NCBI RefSeq assembly: GCF_963678635.1
Contig: NC_087070.1
Span: 40,863,831 to 40,927,830 of the forward strand
Direction of reading: 5' to 3'
From: Symsagittifera roscoffensis
Lineage: Eukaryota > Xenacoelomorpha > Acoela > Convolutidae
Length of the DNA stretch: 64,000 nucleotides
Shown: piece after piece, positions 45,301 to 51,298 of the stretch
Position numbering within the stretch: position 1 is the stretch's first letter
How the letters are laid out: each line of letters begins with the position of its first letter
The notes under the pieces: generated by a model
Database searches by the model: none
Seen by the model: the letters and a program-made list of their open reading frames with translations, nothing else
What the model was told of the DNA's origin: nothing
Translations under genes and position numbers: made by a program

Positions 45301-46235
45301 CTAACCTTGGATGCGGATGAACTTACCCAAGTCTTTGTTGTTGACAGGTAGTTGATACAACATGCGCACCAAGTTAGAAGTGTCCGGTCCAGTTTCGTCC
45401 TCAAACTCCGTGTCGTCCTCTTCATCACTGTCATCCACATACTGACTGCGACCCCTCAGAGCTGGCAGAAAAGGTAAATTAACTTCAGGGGTGAGGGTCT
45501 TTTTCGGTTCTCTTATAAGTTAAAATGCTCCATTTAATTCATATTCAAAATTTGAAATTCAAAAGAATGTGATTCCAGAAAAACTTCACTCGGAAATTAA
45601 TGCAGCAGATTTGTCCTATTTTTAAGCCAACGTAAATTTTTTGAATTGGAATTAGAATTAGAGTTTTTGATTTTGAATTAAAGCTAAAAAAGACCCTCCC
45701 TAAGATTCAAACTCAATATATTTTCAAGCATTTCAGTTCTGGCCTTTGTTTTTGTTCCAGGGGTTTTTTGATATAATTTCATATAAATTTTTATCTCATA
45801 TCTCATATATAATTAAGTGAAATTTCACTTAATTATATATAGGACCCCTTTTAAGTTTCGACATTGACTTATATCCTGTTTCACAGCATCCACTTTCAGG
45901 CGACCGAAAGTACCCTGAAATTTGTGGGGCCTATATATAAACATATACAAGTTTTTGGCCTGTTTCGTTAAAAATTTGCCAGGGAAAATTTAATAATTCG
46001 AAAAATCAGATTGCATTGAGATTTTTTTAAAAAAATTTAGCCACATTTATGAAATTGGAATTAAGTGAAAATTCATGCCTTCGAGATCAAACTCGTCAAT
46101 GCCGCCCTCTGAATTCGCTCCTCGCCCACTGACTGTGACGTCATCCCGCTGCCAATCTCTGGCTCGACTGGGCGCCGGCCGCTGTCTTGCTTCGCCTCCA
46201 TTGTTGCTTCTCGGCTGCTGCTGGCTCGTGCTCAT
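5825..46235 (-). CDS. Unidentified large intracellular protein, ~1418 aa, 21 exons
   Basis: Exons in order: 46235-46079, 45461-45327, 38153-37870, 36858-36706, 36060-35925, 35534-35411, 24530-24433, 23893-23750, 22918-22453, 22029-21876, 21005-20779, 18243-18028, 17441-17210, 16986-16869, 16505-16273, 12821-12657, 11290-11093, 10655-10555, 7392-7224, 6977-6752, 6345-5825. Lengths sum to 4257 bp and phases fit at the junctions. The ATG at 46235 has an in-frame TGA two codons upstream. Residues 1-105 are polar and acidic (DDSDEEDDTEFEDE). Residues ~106-410 and ~570-1290 are leucine-rich with helical spacing. Residues ~411-565 (exon 9) are rich in Arg, Pro, Gly and Asn. The last ~70 residues are Gly/Ser/Thr/Asn-rich. 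I see no signal peptide, membrane segment, zinc site, kinase or WD/ankyrin signature. By memory it does not match CYFIP, NCKAP1, WASHC4, WASHC5 or MMS22L. Expected to be cytosolic or nuclear; function unknown. Exons 1, 10, 13, 18 and 19 have uncertain borders. Confidence 0.75.
6752..6977 (-). CDS. Exon 20 of the large gene
   Basis: Acceptor TTTGTTTTTAG, donor TTTAG|GTCAGT. Encodes AKREVDLLSAYRWLCTRSLL to SPYEEEKSPLKSVSL. Confidence 0.8.
7224..7392 (-). CDS. Exon 19 of the large gene (3' border uncertain)
   Basis: Acceptor TTCTTACGTGTAG. Encodes ELFFVSDWANLHTNMFWLRA, then AGPPLQQDPCNRPNIRNAVN and DINKRIQK. Preferred end is CAGAAG|GCACAT (GC donor, phase 0). The alternative GCA|GTCAAC at 7254 is also phase 0 but drops ten coding-like residues. 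Confidence 0.7.
7860..8025. mobile_element. Small inverted-repeat element with CTTGCAAG ends
   Basis: The left end reads AAACCTTGCAAGATTATTGC. The right end is the inverted AAACCTTGCAAGAATCTTGC followed by a T-rich run and ACA. A related pair of CTTGCAAGA words lies near 23131-23190. No clear target duplication, so the family is unknown. Confidence 0.5.
8800..9396 (+). repeat. Direct repeat copy 1 (~0.6 kb)
   Basis: Starts at GTTTTGTTTTGCGCGTGGTG and is about 90% identical by eye to 9686-10282, at an offset of 886 bp. Diverged relatives lie at about 18540-18780 and 19060-19520 (shared words AAACCGGTTTTTCTC and ATTAGAC). This is a dispersed non-coding family with a local duplication. Confidence 0.75.
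9686..10282 (+). repeat. Direct repeat copy 2 (~0.6 kb)
   Basis: Second copy of the 8800-9396 sequence, same orientation. The 290-bp segment between the two copies is unique. Confidence 0.75.
10555..10655 (-). CDS. Exon 18 of the large gene (3' border uncertain)
   Basis: Acceptor TTGTTTCTGTAG. Encodes EPVYIKTYVVEDWRYIPVVK and LKLHYVNENETD. Preferred end is GACAG|GCACGT (GC donor). A GT donor at CCGAG|GTCGTT (exon end 10489) has the same phase but would add 22 AT-rich codons. Confidence 0.7.
10757..10832 (+). mobile_element. hAT-type MITE fragment (right end)
   Basis: GGTCGACAAAAGTTTCGAAA, then a C-run and TCGATAAAATCCAAGATCC, matching the right-end portion of the family. Confidence 0.45.
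11093..11290 (-). CDS. Exon 17 of the large gene
   Basis: Acceptor GCTTGCTTCCAG, donor AAAAAG|GTCGGA, 66 codons. Encodes GPSGCWFEALQHYCGLIWNH, then TGTFMGYGEKRMSLVDSLSK. Confidence 0.8.
11343..11830. repeat. C-run/G-run inverted repeats
   Basis: Two hairpins share one design. At 11619-11674, AATTAACATCGTCCCCCCT pairs with the inverted AGGGGGAGGATGTTAA across a ~10-bp loop. At 11350-11440, CAAATTCACATCCTCCCCCT pairs with the inverted GGAGGGGGTATGTTAATTT. Further half-copies lie near 11540 and 11770. Non-coding. Confidence 0.6.
12389..12594. mobile_element. Short MITE with GGATCTACTTAACAAT ends
   Basis: Both ends carry GGATCTACTTAACAAT in inverted orientation, followed inward by C- or G-runs. 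Flanks are GATTCTTT (12381-12388) and GATTCATT (12595-12602), an 8-bp direct repeat with one mismatch. 206 bp, no coding potential. Confidence 0.65.
12657..12821 (-). CDS. Exon 16 of the large gene
   Basis: Acceptor TTGTTTGTATAG, donor TTCAAG|GTAACG, exactly 55 codons. Encodes KMIDYGQMFDNKQFPKSIGQ to GVLELDEHVIFK. A truncated hAT MITE begins 53 bp upstream. Confidence 0.8.
12874..13165 (+). mobile_element. hAT-type MITE copy, right end missing
   Basis: Left end CACCTGCGGATTTAGGG, then the family core (GGGATTCGACC, AAAGGCGCCTTTGGCGCCAA). Sequence related to the 47160 copy ends near 13165. Confidence 0.75.
13166..16272 (-). other. Intron 15 of the large gene (part)
   Basis: Non-coding. A 15-bp unit (AATAGAAATACTCTC) is repeated about three times at 13782-13820. 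A diverged family member lies at 13850-14115. Two weakly related blocks (14940-15110 and 15530-15720, shared word ATCAGAGC-TGAA-CAG) suggest an old duplication. Nothing else is supported. Confidence 0.5.
13850..14115 (+). repeat. Dispersed repeat copy
   Basis: Related by shared order of words (GGAATATTTATGCT, TTTCTGAC, CCGATTATTTTTTGTAAA, TTGCCAAACTGGCC) to 23216-23495 and, inverted, to 60590-60850 and 61020-61320. Confidence 0.45.
16273..16505 (-). CDS. Exon 15 of the large gene
   Basis: Acceptor GTTGTTTTCAG, donor GCACAA|GTACAA. Encodes PPNPWPRLITCFREAALKME, then NFIYNIPSTKIFAHRTIMPI. Confidence 0.8.
16869..16986 (-). CDS. Exon 14 of the large gene
   Basis: Acceptor TTGTTGTGTTAG, donor TTGG|GTTAGA. 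Encodes EAVGRSTAGPDSVKLDTVFL and VDQVWKDYITDL. Confidence 0.75.
17210..17441 (-). CDS. Exon 13 of the large gene (5' border uncertain)
   Basis: Donor CTCCAG|GTAAAG is good. The only phase-compatible acceptor I see is AAAATGAG at 17442, with no pyrimidine tract. A small unseen exon or another border is possible. Certain coding begins around MSRLFRDHVIPSTPVIRREK and ends DQDEMFVVLQ. Confidence 0.6.
17857..17880 (-). repeat. Duplicate of the exon 12 end and its splice donor
   Basis: AGGACTCAGTATCCCAG followed by GTAACAAAC appears here and again at the true exon 12 border, about 160 bp away. The copy is preceded by TTGTTAAG, an acceptor-like end, so it could act as a decoy or microexon. Confidence 0.6.
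18028..18243 (-). CDS. Exon 12 of the large gene
   Basis: Acceptor TTGCGTTCCTAG, donor CCCAG|GTAACA. Encodes CNYQLDQISQRQDAPTVDLL to AIDRLRTQYP. Its last ~17 coding bases plus donor are repeated in the following intron at 17857-17880. Confidence 0.8.
18244..20778 (-). other. Intron 11 of the large gene
   Basis: Non-coding. It contains diverged members of the 8.8/9.7-kb repeat family (18540-18780, 19060-19520) and a hAT MITE fragment next to exon 11. A GC-moderate patch at 20260-20400 is unexplained. Confidence 0.5.
20422..20760 (+). mobile_element. hAT-type MITE copy, right end missing
   Basis: Starts CAGTAGTGGATTTAGGGG, then the family core including AAAGGCGCCACTGGCGCCAA and GAGCGCGCGCCGAAAA. 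It ends within ~20 bp of the exon 11 donor. Confidence 0.75.
20779..21005 (-). CDS. Exon 11 of the large gene
   Basis: Acceptor CTTGTGTTAG with an in-frame TAG at the intron edge, donor TTGAG|GTACGT. Encodes DMLSALYKILQGHGWKVFCV to SSDYVSLLLR. A truncated hAT MITE lies only ~20 bp beyond its donor. Confidence 0.8.
21876..22029 (-). CDS. Exon 10 of the large gene (3' border uncertain)
   Basis: Acceptor CTTTCCCTTCAAG. Encodes PDSKQIKAPLRTHFERNICQ and VHKLILLNLMDKSTSD. Exon 11 enters in phase 0. The only phase-0 GT past this coding stretch is the weak CAT|GTTTTA at 21876; CAG|GGTTGTC fits phase and coding but gives a GG or shifted border. Confidence 0.6.
22453..22918 (-). CDS. Exon 9 of the large gene, disordered insert
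   Basis: Acceptor GACCCCCCGCAG, donor ATAAG|GTCAGT. The longest internal exon (466 bp). It codes a polar, Arg/Pro/Gly/Asn-rich stretch (LPFQPPAFGDSLPPDGN, RGGNAAGGSRQDPRRGNRES) unlike the rest of the core. It probably forms an exposed linker or an interaction loop. Confidence 0.75.
23216..23495 (+). repeat. Dispersed repeat copy
   Basis: Matches 61020-61320 in inverse orientation over its length: GCGCTATTAACGCGTAAGCG here against CGCTTACGCGTTAATAGCGC there, and GCCATTTTTGACGGAA against TTCCGTCAAAAATGGC. Confidence 0.65.
23750..23893 (-). CDS. Exon 8 of the large gene
   Basis: Acceptor TTGATTGACAG, donor CTCG|GTATAA. Encodes QSLDNQDDPEEIFSFAEYFM and HEAEAYMGLFCSRQLL. Confidence 0.75.
24433..24530 (-). 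CDS. Exon 7 of the large gene
   Basis: Acceptor GGTCTGTTCAG, donor ATAG|GTCAGT. Encodes GAQKVSSEMIFLLDVDSREY and RRGQKQYECYFI. It lies directly past the satellite-bearing intron. Confidence 0.75.
24531..25699 (-). other. Intron 6, segment before the 289-bp array
   Basis: Non-coding with respect to the host gene. From about 24940 the plus strand turns purine-rich and holds broken open frames with Lys/Arg/Glu-rich translations. Together with the array and the flank to about 34900 it may be one inserted element, but no terminal repeats are visible. Confidence 0.4.
25700..34030. repeat. 289-bp satellite array, ~29 units, with higher-order repeats
   Basis: About 29 head-to-tail copies of a 288-289 bp unit, each running from AATATGGGGAAAACATAAAA to GGGGGTTATTACTATCATCA. 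There are two main variants: one with CCGAAGAGAGCAGTACGG and GATAACAGTAGAGACTC, and one with CTGAAGAGAGCAATACGG and AATAACTGTGGGGGAATC. Variants recur with periods of 1153 bp (4 units: 25.7-26.86 against 26.86-28.0 kb; again 31.46-32.6 against 32.6-33.75 kb) and 2884 bp (10 units: 30.6-31.1 against 33.5-34.0 kb). Units have open frames on both strands, but 289 is not a multiple of three and stops fall at unit ends, so I treat these as by-products. Confidence 0.95.
34031..35410 (-). other. Intron 6, segment after the array
   Basis: The plus strand has an open frame at 34082-34312 (Arg/Lys/Ser-rich, containing TRPLRERKLPKFSRE) followed by several stop-broken segments to about 34900. It could be a decayed element gene. 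No zinc knuckle, protease or polymerase motif is visible. Confidence 0.3.
35411..35534 (-). CDS. Exon 6 of the large gene
   Basis: Acceptor CGTTTATAG, donor GCCAA|GTAATT. Encodes LYIENEDCGGYTSFETDRFF through LDEVTNAA. The next intron is about 10.9 kb and carries the 289-bp array; phase 2 is completed by the first G of exon 7. Confidence 0.75.
35839..35859 (-). mobile_element. hAT-type MITE end fragment
   Basis: After a C-run, the word GAATCCGCCTCTGC is the inverse of the family terminus. The rest of the copy is not clear. Confidence 0.35.
35925..36060 (-). CDS. Exon 5 of the large gene
   Basis: Acceptor CGCTTAAG, donor CTTG|GTAAAC. Encodes VHTIHFRLHYVIMGADLRDL and on to AIHQTQHLFL, an amphipathic helical stretch. 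Confidence 0.75.
36706..36858 (-). CDS. Exon 4 of the large gene
   Basis: Acceptor CTTGTTTCCAG, donor CCACAG|GTACAA, exactly 51 codons in phase 0. Includes ALKEYEWLLSSISPAKA and ILSLVGPASFHGTFYPQ. Confidence 0.8.
37870..38153 (-). CDS. Exon 3 of the large gene
   Basis: Acceptor TTTTTTTCAG, donor ATTAAG|GTACGA. Encodes 94 residues from FNMSVFVNYMREHKIDLTL to FTNVWGLASVIK. This is the start of the ordered, leucine-rich core. Strong G/C bias at third positions in an AT-rich setting. Confidence 0.8.
38351..38716 (+). mobile_element. hAT-type MITE copy, right end missing
   Basis: Starts CAGCGGCGGATTTAGGGG, then GGGATTCGACCCCTGCCGAC and AAAGGCGCCTTTGGCGCCAA. Its left flank is a short GTGACTATAACATA repeat (38279-38350). 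Confidence 0.8.
39304..41263 (-). mobile_element. LTR retrotransposon remnant: gag only, pol missing
   Basis: A ~205-bp block at 39304-39509 is repeated at 41059-41263 (both begin TGTAGATTTCAGGGATTGCT). Between them lie only gag-like coding sequence and, beside the right copy, TGGCGCTCCTGGGTGGG on the minus strand (41057-41041), one base from the repeat. This is the expected place and TGG start of a tRNA primer-binding site. No protease, reverse transcriptase or integrase is present. Left-hand gag joins the LTR block directly, so a large internal deletion took out pol and most of the 3' LTR. Ty3/gypsy-type is inferred from the gag. Confidence 0.75.
39886..40957 (-). pseudogene. gag: Retrotransposon gag, broken
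   Basis: The frame from ATG at 40957 runs about 208 codons to a single in-frame TAG (40333-40331), then stays open in the same frame to near 40043. A frame change follows, and in the new frame a CCHC zinc knuckle (CYACHQPGHFAKEC, 39975-39934) appears, ending at a TGA at 39888-39886. Early residues (NWSDWRKHFAWFADANRW) and the helical region to LELVNK resemble retrotransposon capsid. The stop and frameshift make it inactive as it stands. Gag packages element RNA. Confidence 0.75.
41059..43400 (-). mobile_element. LTR-like region of the gag element (outer edge unknown)
   Basis: From TGTAGATTTC at 41059 the sequence has clearly higher G+C than its surroundings until about 43250-43400, and it has no open frames of note. 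The left 205 bp is the confirmed LTR part. Whether the LTR is ~0.6 kb (a GCCTAAG word at 41630 matches the left flank) or ~2.3 kb cannot be settled here. It includes a DR5-like AGGTCA array and several CCGGAAG words. Confidence 0.45.
42450..42487 (+). promoter_or_regulatory. Four GGTCA half-sites at exact 11-bp spacing
   Basis: AGGTCA at 42450, AGGTCA at 42461, GGGTCA at 42472 and CGTCA at 42483, all direct. A 5-bp gap between hexamers is the DR5 layout bound by RAR/RXR-type nuclear receptors. Function is inference; an 11-bp micro-duplication could give the same pattern. Confidence 0.35.
43550..44430. repeat. ATTATAATC-rich segment
   Basis: Over 15 copies of TTATAAT/ATTATAATC-type words, often as the palindrome ATTATAATCGATTATAAT. 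At 44195-44262 there is a ~10-bp tandem run of AGATTATAAG. One more match lies at 45270-45292. Non-coding. Confidence 0.6.
44836..45213 (+). mobile_element. Diverged hAT-type MITE copy
   Basis: The core is weakly conserved (GGCGACAATATATACTTATTT, AAAAAGTGCCTAAGAC), but the right end GGTCGACAAAGCTTTCGAAC and CCAAGATCTGCGCCTG is clear. Confidence 0.6.
45327..45461 (-). CDS. Exon 2 of the large gene
   Basis: Acceptor TTTTCTGCCAG, donor TTGG|GTAAGT. Codes LRGRSQYV then the acidic run DDSDEEDDTEFEDETGPD, then SNLVRMLYQLPVNNKDL. Two bases complete the split codon from exon 1 and one base is left for exon 3. Confidence 0.75.
46079..46235 (-). CDS. Exon 1 of the large gene (start)
   Basis: Starts MSTSQQQPRSNNGGEARQ and ends GIDEFDLE plus one base. 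The frame hits TAA soon after. The best donor is GAAG|GCATGA (GC type); a GT at GA|GTTTGA is the alternative and would need a different acceptor in exon 2. Composition predicts disorder. Confidence 0.65.
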
Positions 46236-48525
46236 AATTCAAAATGATTGAGAAATTTTTTTCAATTAAAAGATTCAAAAGAATTTATTTTGCAAAAATA
46301 TCCAATAATTTCAAATCAGAAGTGTTATTTTTTTGTACTAAAATTAATTTTAATCGAATTTTCAACAACAAAAGCAGCATAAGTTTGTACCATTGTTGTA
46401 TTAACTATAGTTTATTAATGCGTTGTCAATGCATATGCTATGTATATTCATCAAAAAGTTGTACACACTTTTCTTAGATGATCACGCAAATGTCTAAGTC
46501 TAATAGAATTGAGACAGTCAAACCGAGCCGATATTCACAAACTACACACTGTTCTAAAGCGTACATGGCAACTGGCAAGTTTTTGGATGATTCAAATAGC
46601 AAATTCTGTTTCCCATTTTTGAAACCCCCACCCATTTTGTTCGCGACAATTACGATTCGTAATACTGGAACACAATATCCTAGCAATCTTTATTGTTCTA
46701 GAAAGCTCGCGGTCAACCGATTCGACTGAGCCTGCTGCCATATGCCTTGGAAAAAAAGAATACCCTAGCAACCCTTATTGTTCTAGAAAACTCGCTGTCA
46801 ATCGATTCGACTAAGCCTGCTGCCATATGCCTTGATTGTAAAAAAAAAAATTGACTGCTTTTTATGACCCTTCTACAAAACAATGTAACAAGACTGCTCG
46901 TATGAGTTCGATTCTCTGAAGGATCAAATTTCCAAGAAGGGTGTATAAAATTTTTTGATGAAAAAAGGATATAACTTTTGAATAACAATTTTTTCTAAAC
47001 TTTTTCTTGGAAATTTTTATCTCACACGCAAGGAAGGTCGAGTACAGTGCTGATTTAAGTTAACCTGACGAAATGAAAAAAAAATGTAAAATTAATTCAT
47101 TTTTTTTTTCAGTTTTTGGGTGACTTTTTAAAATCAAGAAGACAAAATGTGGTTAGATTCAGGTGCGGATTTAGTGAGGGGGGCCGGGGGACGCAGACGC
47201 CCCCTTCCCCCCTCAGGGATTCGACCCCTGCCGACCCAAAGCGTACCCCTTGTGAGTTTTTGAGGTATCCATTTTGGCTGACGGCCCCCAAATTTTTTCT
47301 AACGGTGCTTTTGGCGCCAATGTATACAAATTTTGAGGGGCGAGTACGCGCCGAAAAAACTCAATTTTTCGGTCAAAATTTTCCAAAAATTGCCTAAAAC
47401 GCCTGTTTTTTCAAAATGAAATTTTGCTTACGGCGTAGTAAGTTTGGCAGAAAATTTGGCAGAAGAACTAGGATATTTGTAGTACTTTAGGAGAGCTCTG
47501 AAAATCAAGTTAGTCGACCTTAAAAAAAAGTCGATAAAATTTTCGAGACAATCCTAGATCCGCCCCTGGTTAGATTTATAGCAAAATTCAAACGGTGTAA
47601 TTTGTTCAGCGAAATTCTGACCTAAAATTTTACCTCAAAAACGGACCATTTTAGTTTTTAGTCAATGAAAAATTACGCCAAAACTGCAGATTCAATTGGT
47701 GAAAAAAACTATATCAAAGTGAGAAATTTATATAGCCCAACAGAATTTAAAAAAACCTACTCAAACTTGTATTTAAAAAAATTAGTTTTTGTCTAATAGC
47801 AAAAAAAACTCTTTTTTTACTAATAAAAATCAAATTTTTATTTACACAAGCAGAACGTAGTAAGATACTACATAGAAAACTAATTTTCCAACTTAAGTCA
47901 CGAGTATTGATGCTTTTTGGTGGCACCTTTATTTCCAAAAAATTTATAAAAACAACTTTGGCAAAACAAAACTTTGAACAACGAAATCAAAAGTTTGTTT
48001 GATCTTTGATCTACTGTAAATAGGCAGTTACTTTTCTTAATCCTGGTGATGTTTTTTAAGAGAAAATTCTAAATTTAAAATTTTAATCCAGTCTTTAATA
48101 ATGTAATTTTCACAATTTTCTTGGAAAACAGAAGCAAGAGAAACAACAAGGGATGCGCACAACGACACTGGAAGGCAATGGCAACAACACCGAATGACTC
48201 CATTTTCAAAACGGATACAGATGCAAGTTTCAGCGAGCTTAAGCGGTTTAAATTGTTCAAATATACAAGGTGGAGAATTGCGTGCAGCGCCTTCTTAAAG
48301 TACCATCGAAAACAGTTGTCGTCTCAGCGGCAGTCGTCCTTTTTGCCGGTCACCATGTTCGAATTAGACGTAGTGTCATTTTGCGCATTTCCTTGTCTTG
48401 CCGACTTTTGACTTATGCGTATTTTAAAATATTACTATGAGTTGATTAACATCGAGTCGAGGTGCGCAACCTGTATTGAAACACTGAGAATGATCATCGC
48501 AAACACGGAGAATGATCATCGAGTC
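46236..48525. other. Region upstream of the large gene
   Basis: Expected to hold the minus-strand promoter, but no TATA or CCAAT box stands out. It contains a ~75-bp tandem duplication (46675-46747 and 46760-46833) and the intact hAT MITE. At 48131 an acceptor-like CTTGGAAAACAG precedes a 21-codon frame (KQEKQQGMRTTTLEGNGNNT then Glu and stop), a possible terminal exon on the plus strand; support is weak. Confidence 0.4.
47160..47568 (+). mobile_element. hAT-type MITE, complete, with 8-bp target duplication
   Basis: Terminal inverted repeats CAGGTGCGGATTTAG and CTAGATCCGCCCCTG (13 of 15 match when inverted). GTTAGATT flanks both sides (47152-47159, 47569-47576), an exact 8-bp duplication as made by hAT transposases. 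409 bp, non-coding. This is the reference copy for the diverged or truncated copies in the window. The CAGGGGCGGAT terminus is also typical of hAT elements. Confidence 0.9.
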
Positions 48526-51298
48526 GAGGTGTGAAACATACCACGAGCACCTTTGAAACATACCACGAGCAAGAACTAATCAAGCCTCGAGCACAGTCAA
48601 AACATACCACGAGTACGGTCCAATCAAACTACAAGCACGGCCGAAACATGCCACGAGCATGGCCAAAATATACGACGAGCATGGTCAAAACTTATCACGA
48701 GCACGGTTGAAACATACCACGAGCATGGTCAAAACATACCACGAGCATTGTCGAATCATACCTCGAGCACGGTCGAAACATACCACGATCATGGTCGAAG
48801 CCTACCATGAGCATGGTCGAATCATACCTCGAGCACGGTCGAAACATACCTTGAGCACGGTCGAAACATACCACGAGCACGGTTGAAACGTACGACGAGC
48901 ATGGTCGAATCATACCTCGAGCACAATCGAAACATACTATGAACACGGTTGATTCATACCTCGAGCACGGTCGAAACATACCACGAGCATGGTCGAAGCC
49001 TACCACGAGCACGGTTGAATCATACCTCGAGCACGGTCGAAACATACCACGAGCACGGTTGAAACGTACCACGAGCATGGTCGAACCAAACCTCGAGCAC
49101 AATCGAAACATAGTATGAGCACGGTTGACTCATACCTCGAGCACGATCGAAACATACCACGAGGATGGTCGAAGCCTACCACGAGCATGGTTGAATCATA
49201 CCTCGATCACGGTCGAAACATACCACGAGTACGGTCCAATCAAACCACAAGCACGGCCGAAACAAGCCACGAGCACGGCCAAAATATACCACGAGCATGG
49301 TCGAAACTTATCACGAGCACGGTCGAAACAAACCACGAGCACGGTTGAAACGTACCACGAGCATGGTCGAATCAAACCTCGAGCACAATCGAAACATACT
49401 ATGAGCACGGTTGACTCATACCTCGAGCACGATCGAAACATACCACGAGCATGGTCGAAGCCTACCACGAGCATGGTTGAATCATACCTCAAGCACGGTC
49501 GAAACACACCACGAGCACGGTTGACTCATACCTCGAGCACGGTCGAAACATACCACGAGCATGGTCGAAGCCTACCACGAGCACGGTTGAATCATACCTC
49601 GAGCACGGTCGAAACATACCACGAGCATGGTCGAAAAATACCACGAGCATATCCGAAACATACCACGAGCACCGTCAAAACATACCATTCGACCACTACA
49701 GTTGATTCATACCTCGAGCATGGTCAAAACATACCACGAGCAGGGTTGAAACATACCTCGAGCATGGTCGAAAAATACCACGAACATGGTCGAACGTCCA
49801 CGAGCATGGTCGAAACATACTACGAGCAGAGTCGAAGTATTCCACGAGCACGGTGGAAATATACCATGAGCATGGTCGAAGCCTACCACGAGCACGGTTG
49901 AATCATACCTCGAGCTCGGTCGAAACATACCACGAGGACGGTCGAAACATACCACGAGCATGGTCGAAACATACCACGAGCATGGTCGAATCAAACCTGG
50001 ATCACGATCGAAACATACTATGAGCACGGTTGACTCATACCTCGAGCACGGTCGAAATGTATCACGAGCATGGTCGAAGCCTACCATGAGCATGGTCGAA
50101 TCATACCTCGAGCATGGTCGAAACATAGCACGAGCATGGTCGAAGCCTACCACGAGCACGGTTGAATCATACCTCGAGCACGGTCGAAACATAACACGAG
50201 CACGGTTGAAACGTACGACGAGCATGGTCGAATCATACCTCGAGCACAATCGAAACATACTATGAACACGGTTGATTCATACCTCGAGCACGGTCGAAAC
50301 GTATCACGAGCATGGTCGAAGCCTACCATGAGCATGGTCGAATCATACCTCGAGCACGGTCGAAACATACCACGAGCACGGTTGAAACGTACGACGAGCA
50401 TGGTCGAATCATACCTCGAGCACGGTCGAAACATACCACGAGCACGGTTGAAACGTACGACGAGCATGGTCGAATCATACCTCGAGCACAATCGAAACAT
50501 ACTATGAACACGGTTGATTCATACCTCGAGCACGGTCGAAACATACCACGAGCATGGTCGAAGCCTACCACGAGCACGGTTGAATCATACCTCGAGCACG
50601 GTCGAAACATACCACGAGCATGGTCGAAGCCTACCATGAGCATGGTCGAATCATACCTCGAGCACAATCGAAACATACTATGAACACCGTTGATTCATAC
50701 CTCGAGCACGGTCGAAACGTATCACGAGCATGGTCGAAGCCTACCATGAGCATGGTCGAATCATACCTCGAGCACGGTCGAAACATACCACGAGCATGTT
50801 CGAAGCCTACCACGAGCACGGTTGAATCATACCTCGAGCACGGTCGAAACATACCACGAGCACGGTTGAAACGTACGACGAGCATGGTCGAATCATACCT
50901 CGAGCACAATCGAAACATACTATGAACACGGTTGATTCATACCTCGAGCACGGTCGAAACATACCACGAGCTTGGTCGAAGCCTACCACGAGCACGGTTG
51001 AATCATACCTCGAGCACGGTCGAAACATACCACGAGCATGGTCGAAGTCTACCATGAGCATGGTCGAATCATACCTCGAGCACGGTCGAAACATACCACG
51101 AGCACGGTCGAAACATAGCACGAGCATGGTCGAAGCCTACCACGAGCACGGTTGAATCATACCTCGAGCACAATCGAAACATACTATGAACACGGTTGAT
51201 TCATACCTCGAGCACGGTCGAAACATACCACGAGCATGGTCGAAGCCTACCACGAGCACGGTTGAATCATACCTCGAGCACGGTCGAAACATACCGAT
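48525..51298. repeat. 22-bp minisatellite with higher-order repeats
   Basis: About 125 tandem units of CATACCWCGAGCAYGGTYGAA-type sequence (22 bp). A marked variant pair (CACAATCGAAACATACTATG) recurs at about 50244, 50486, 50662, 50904 and 51168, at spacings of 242, 176, 242 and 264 bp. All are whole multiples of 22 (11, 8, 11, 12 units). Long open frames on both strands are an artefact of the repeat. The units before 48650 are diverged. Confidence 0.95.

Noticed and set aside
5825-46235. Identification of the large gene as a WAVE/WASH complex subunit
   Set aside because: Size and helical character fit, but segment-by-segment comparison from memory with CYFIP, NCKAP1, WASHC4 and WASHC5 showed no shared motifs.
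48131-48200. Terminal exon of a plus-strand gene ending LEGNGNNTE
   Set aside because: One acceptor-like site and 21 open codons only; no partner exon between 46.3 and 48.1 kb was found.
48659-51155. Long open frames up to 258 codons on both strands
   Set aside because: Made by the 22-bp minisatellite; all frames are open because the unit lacks stop codons.
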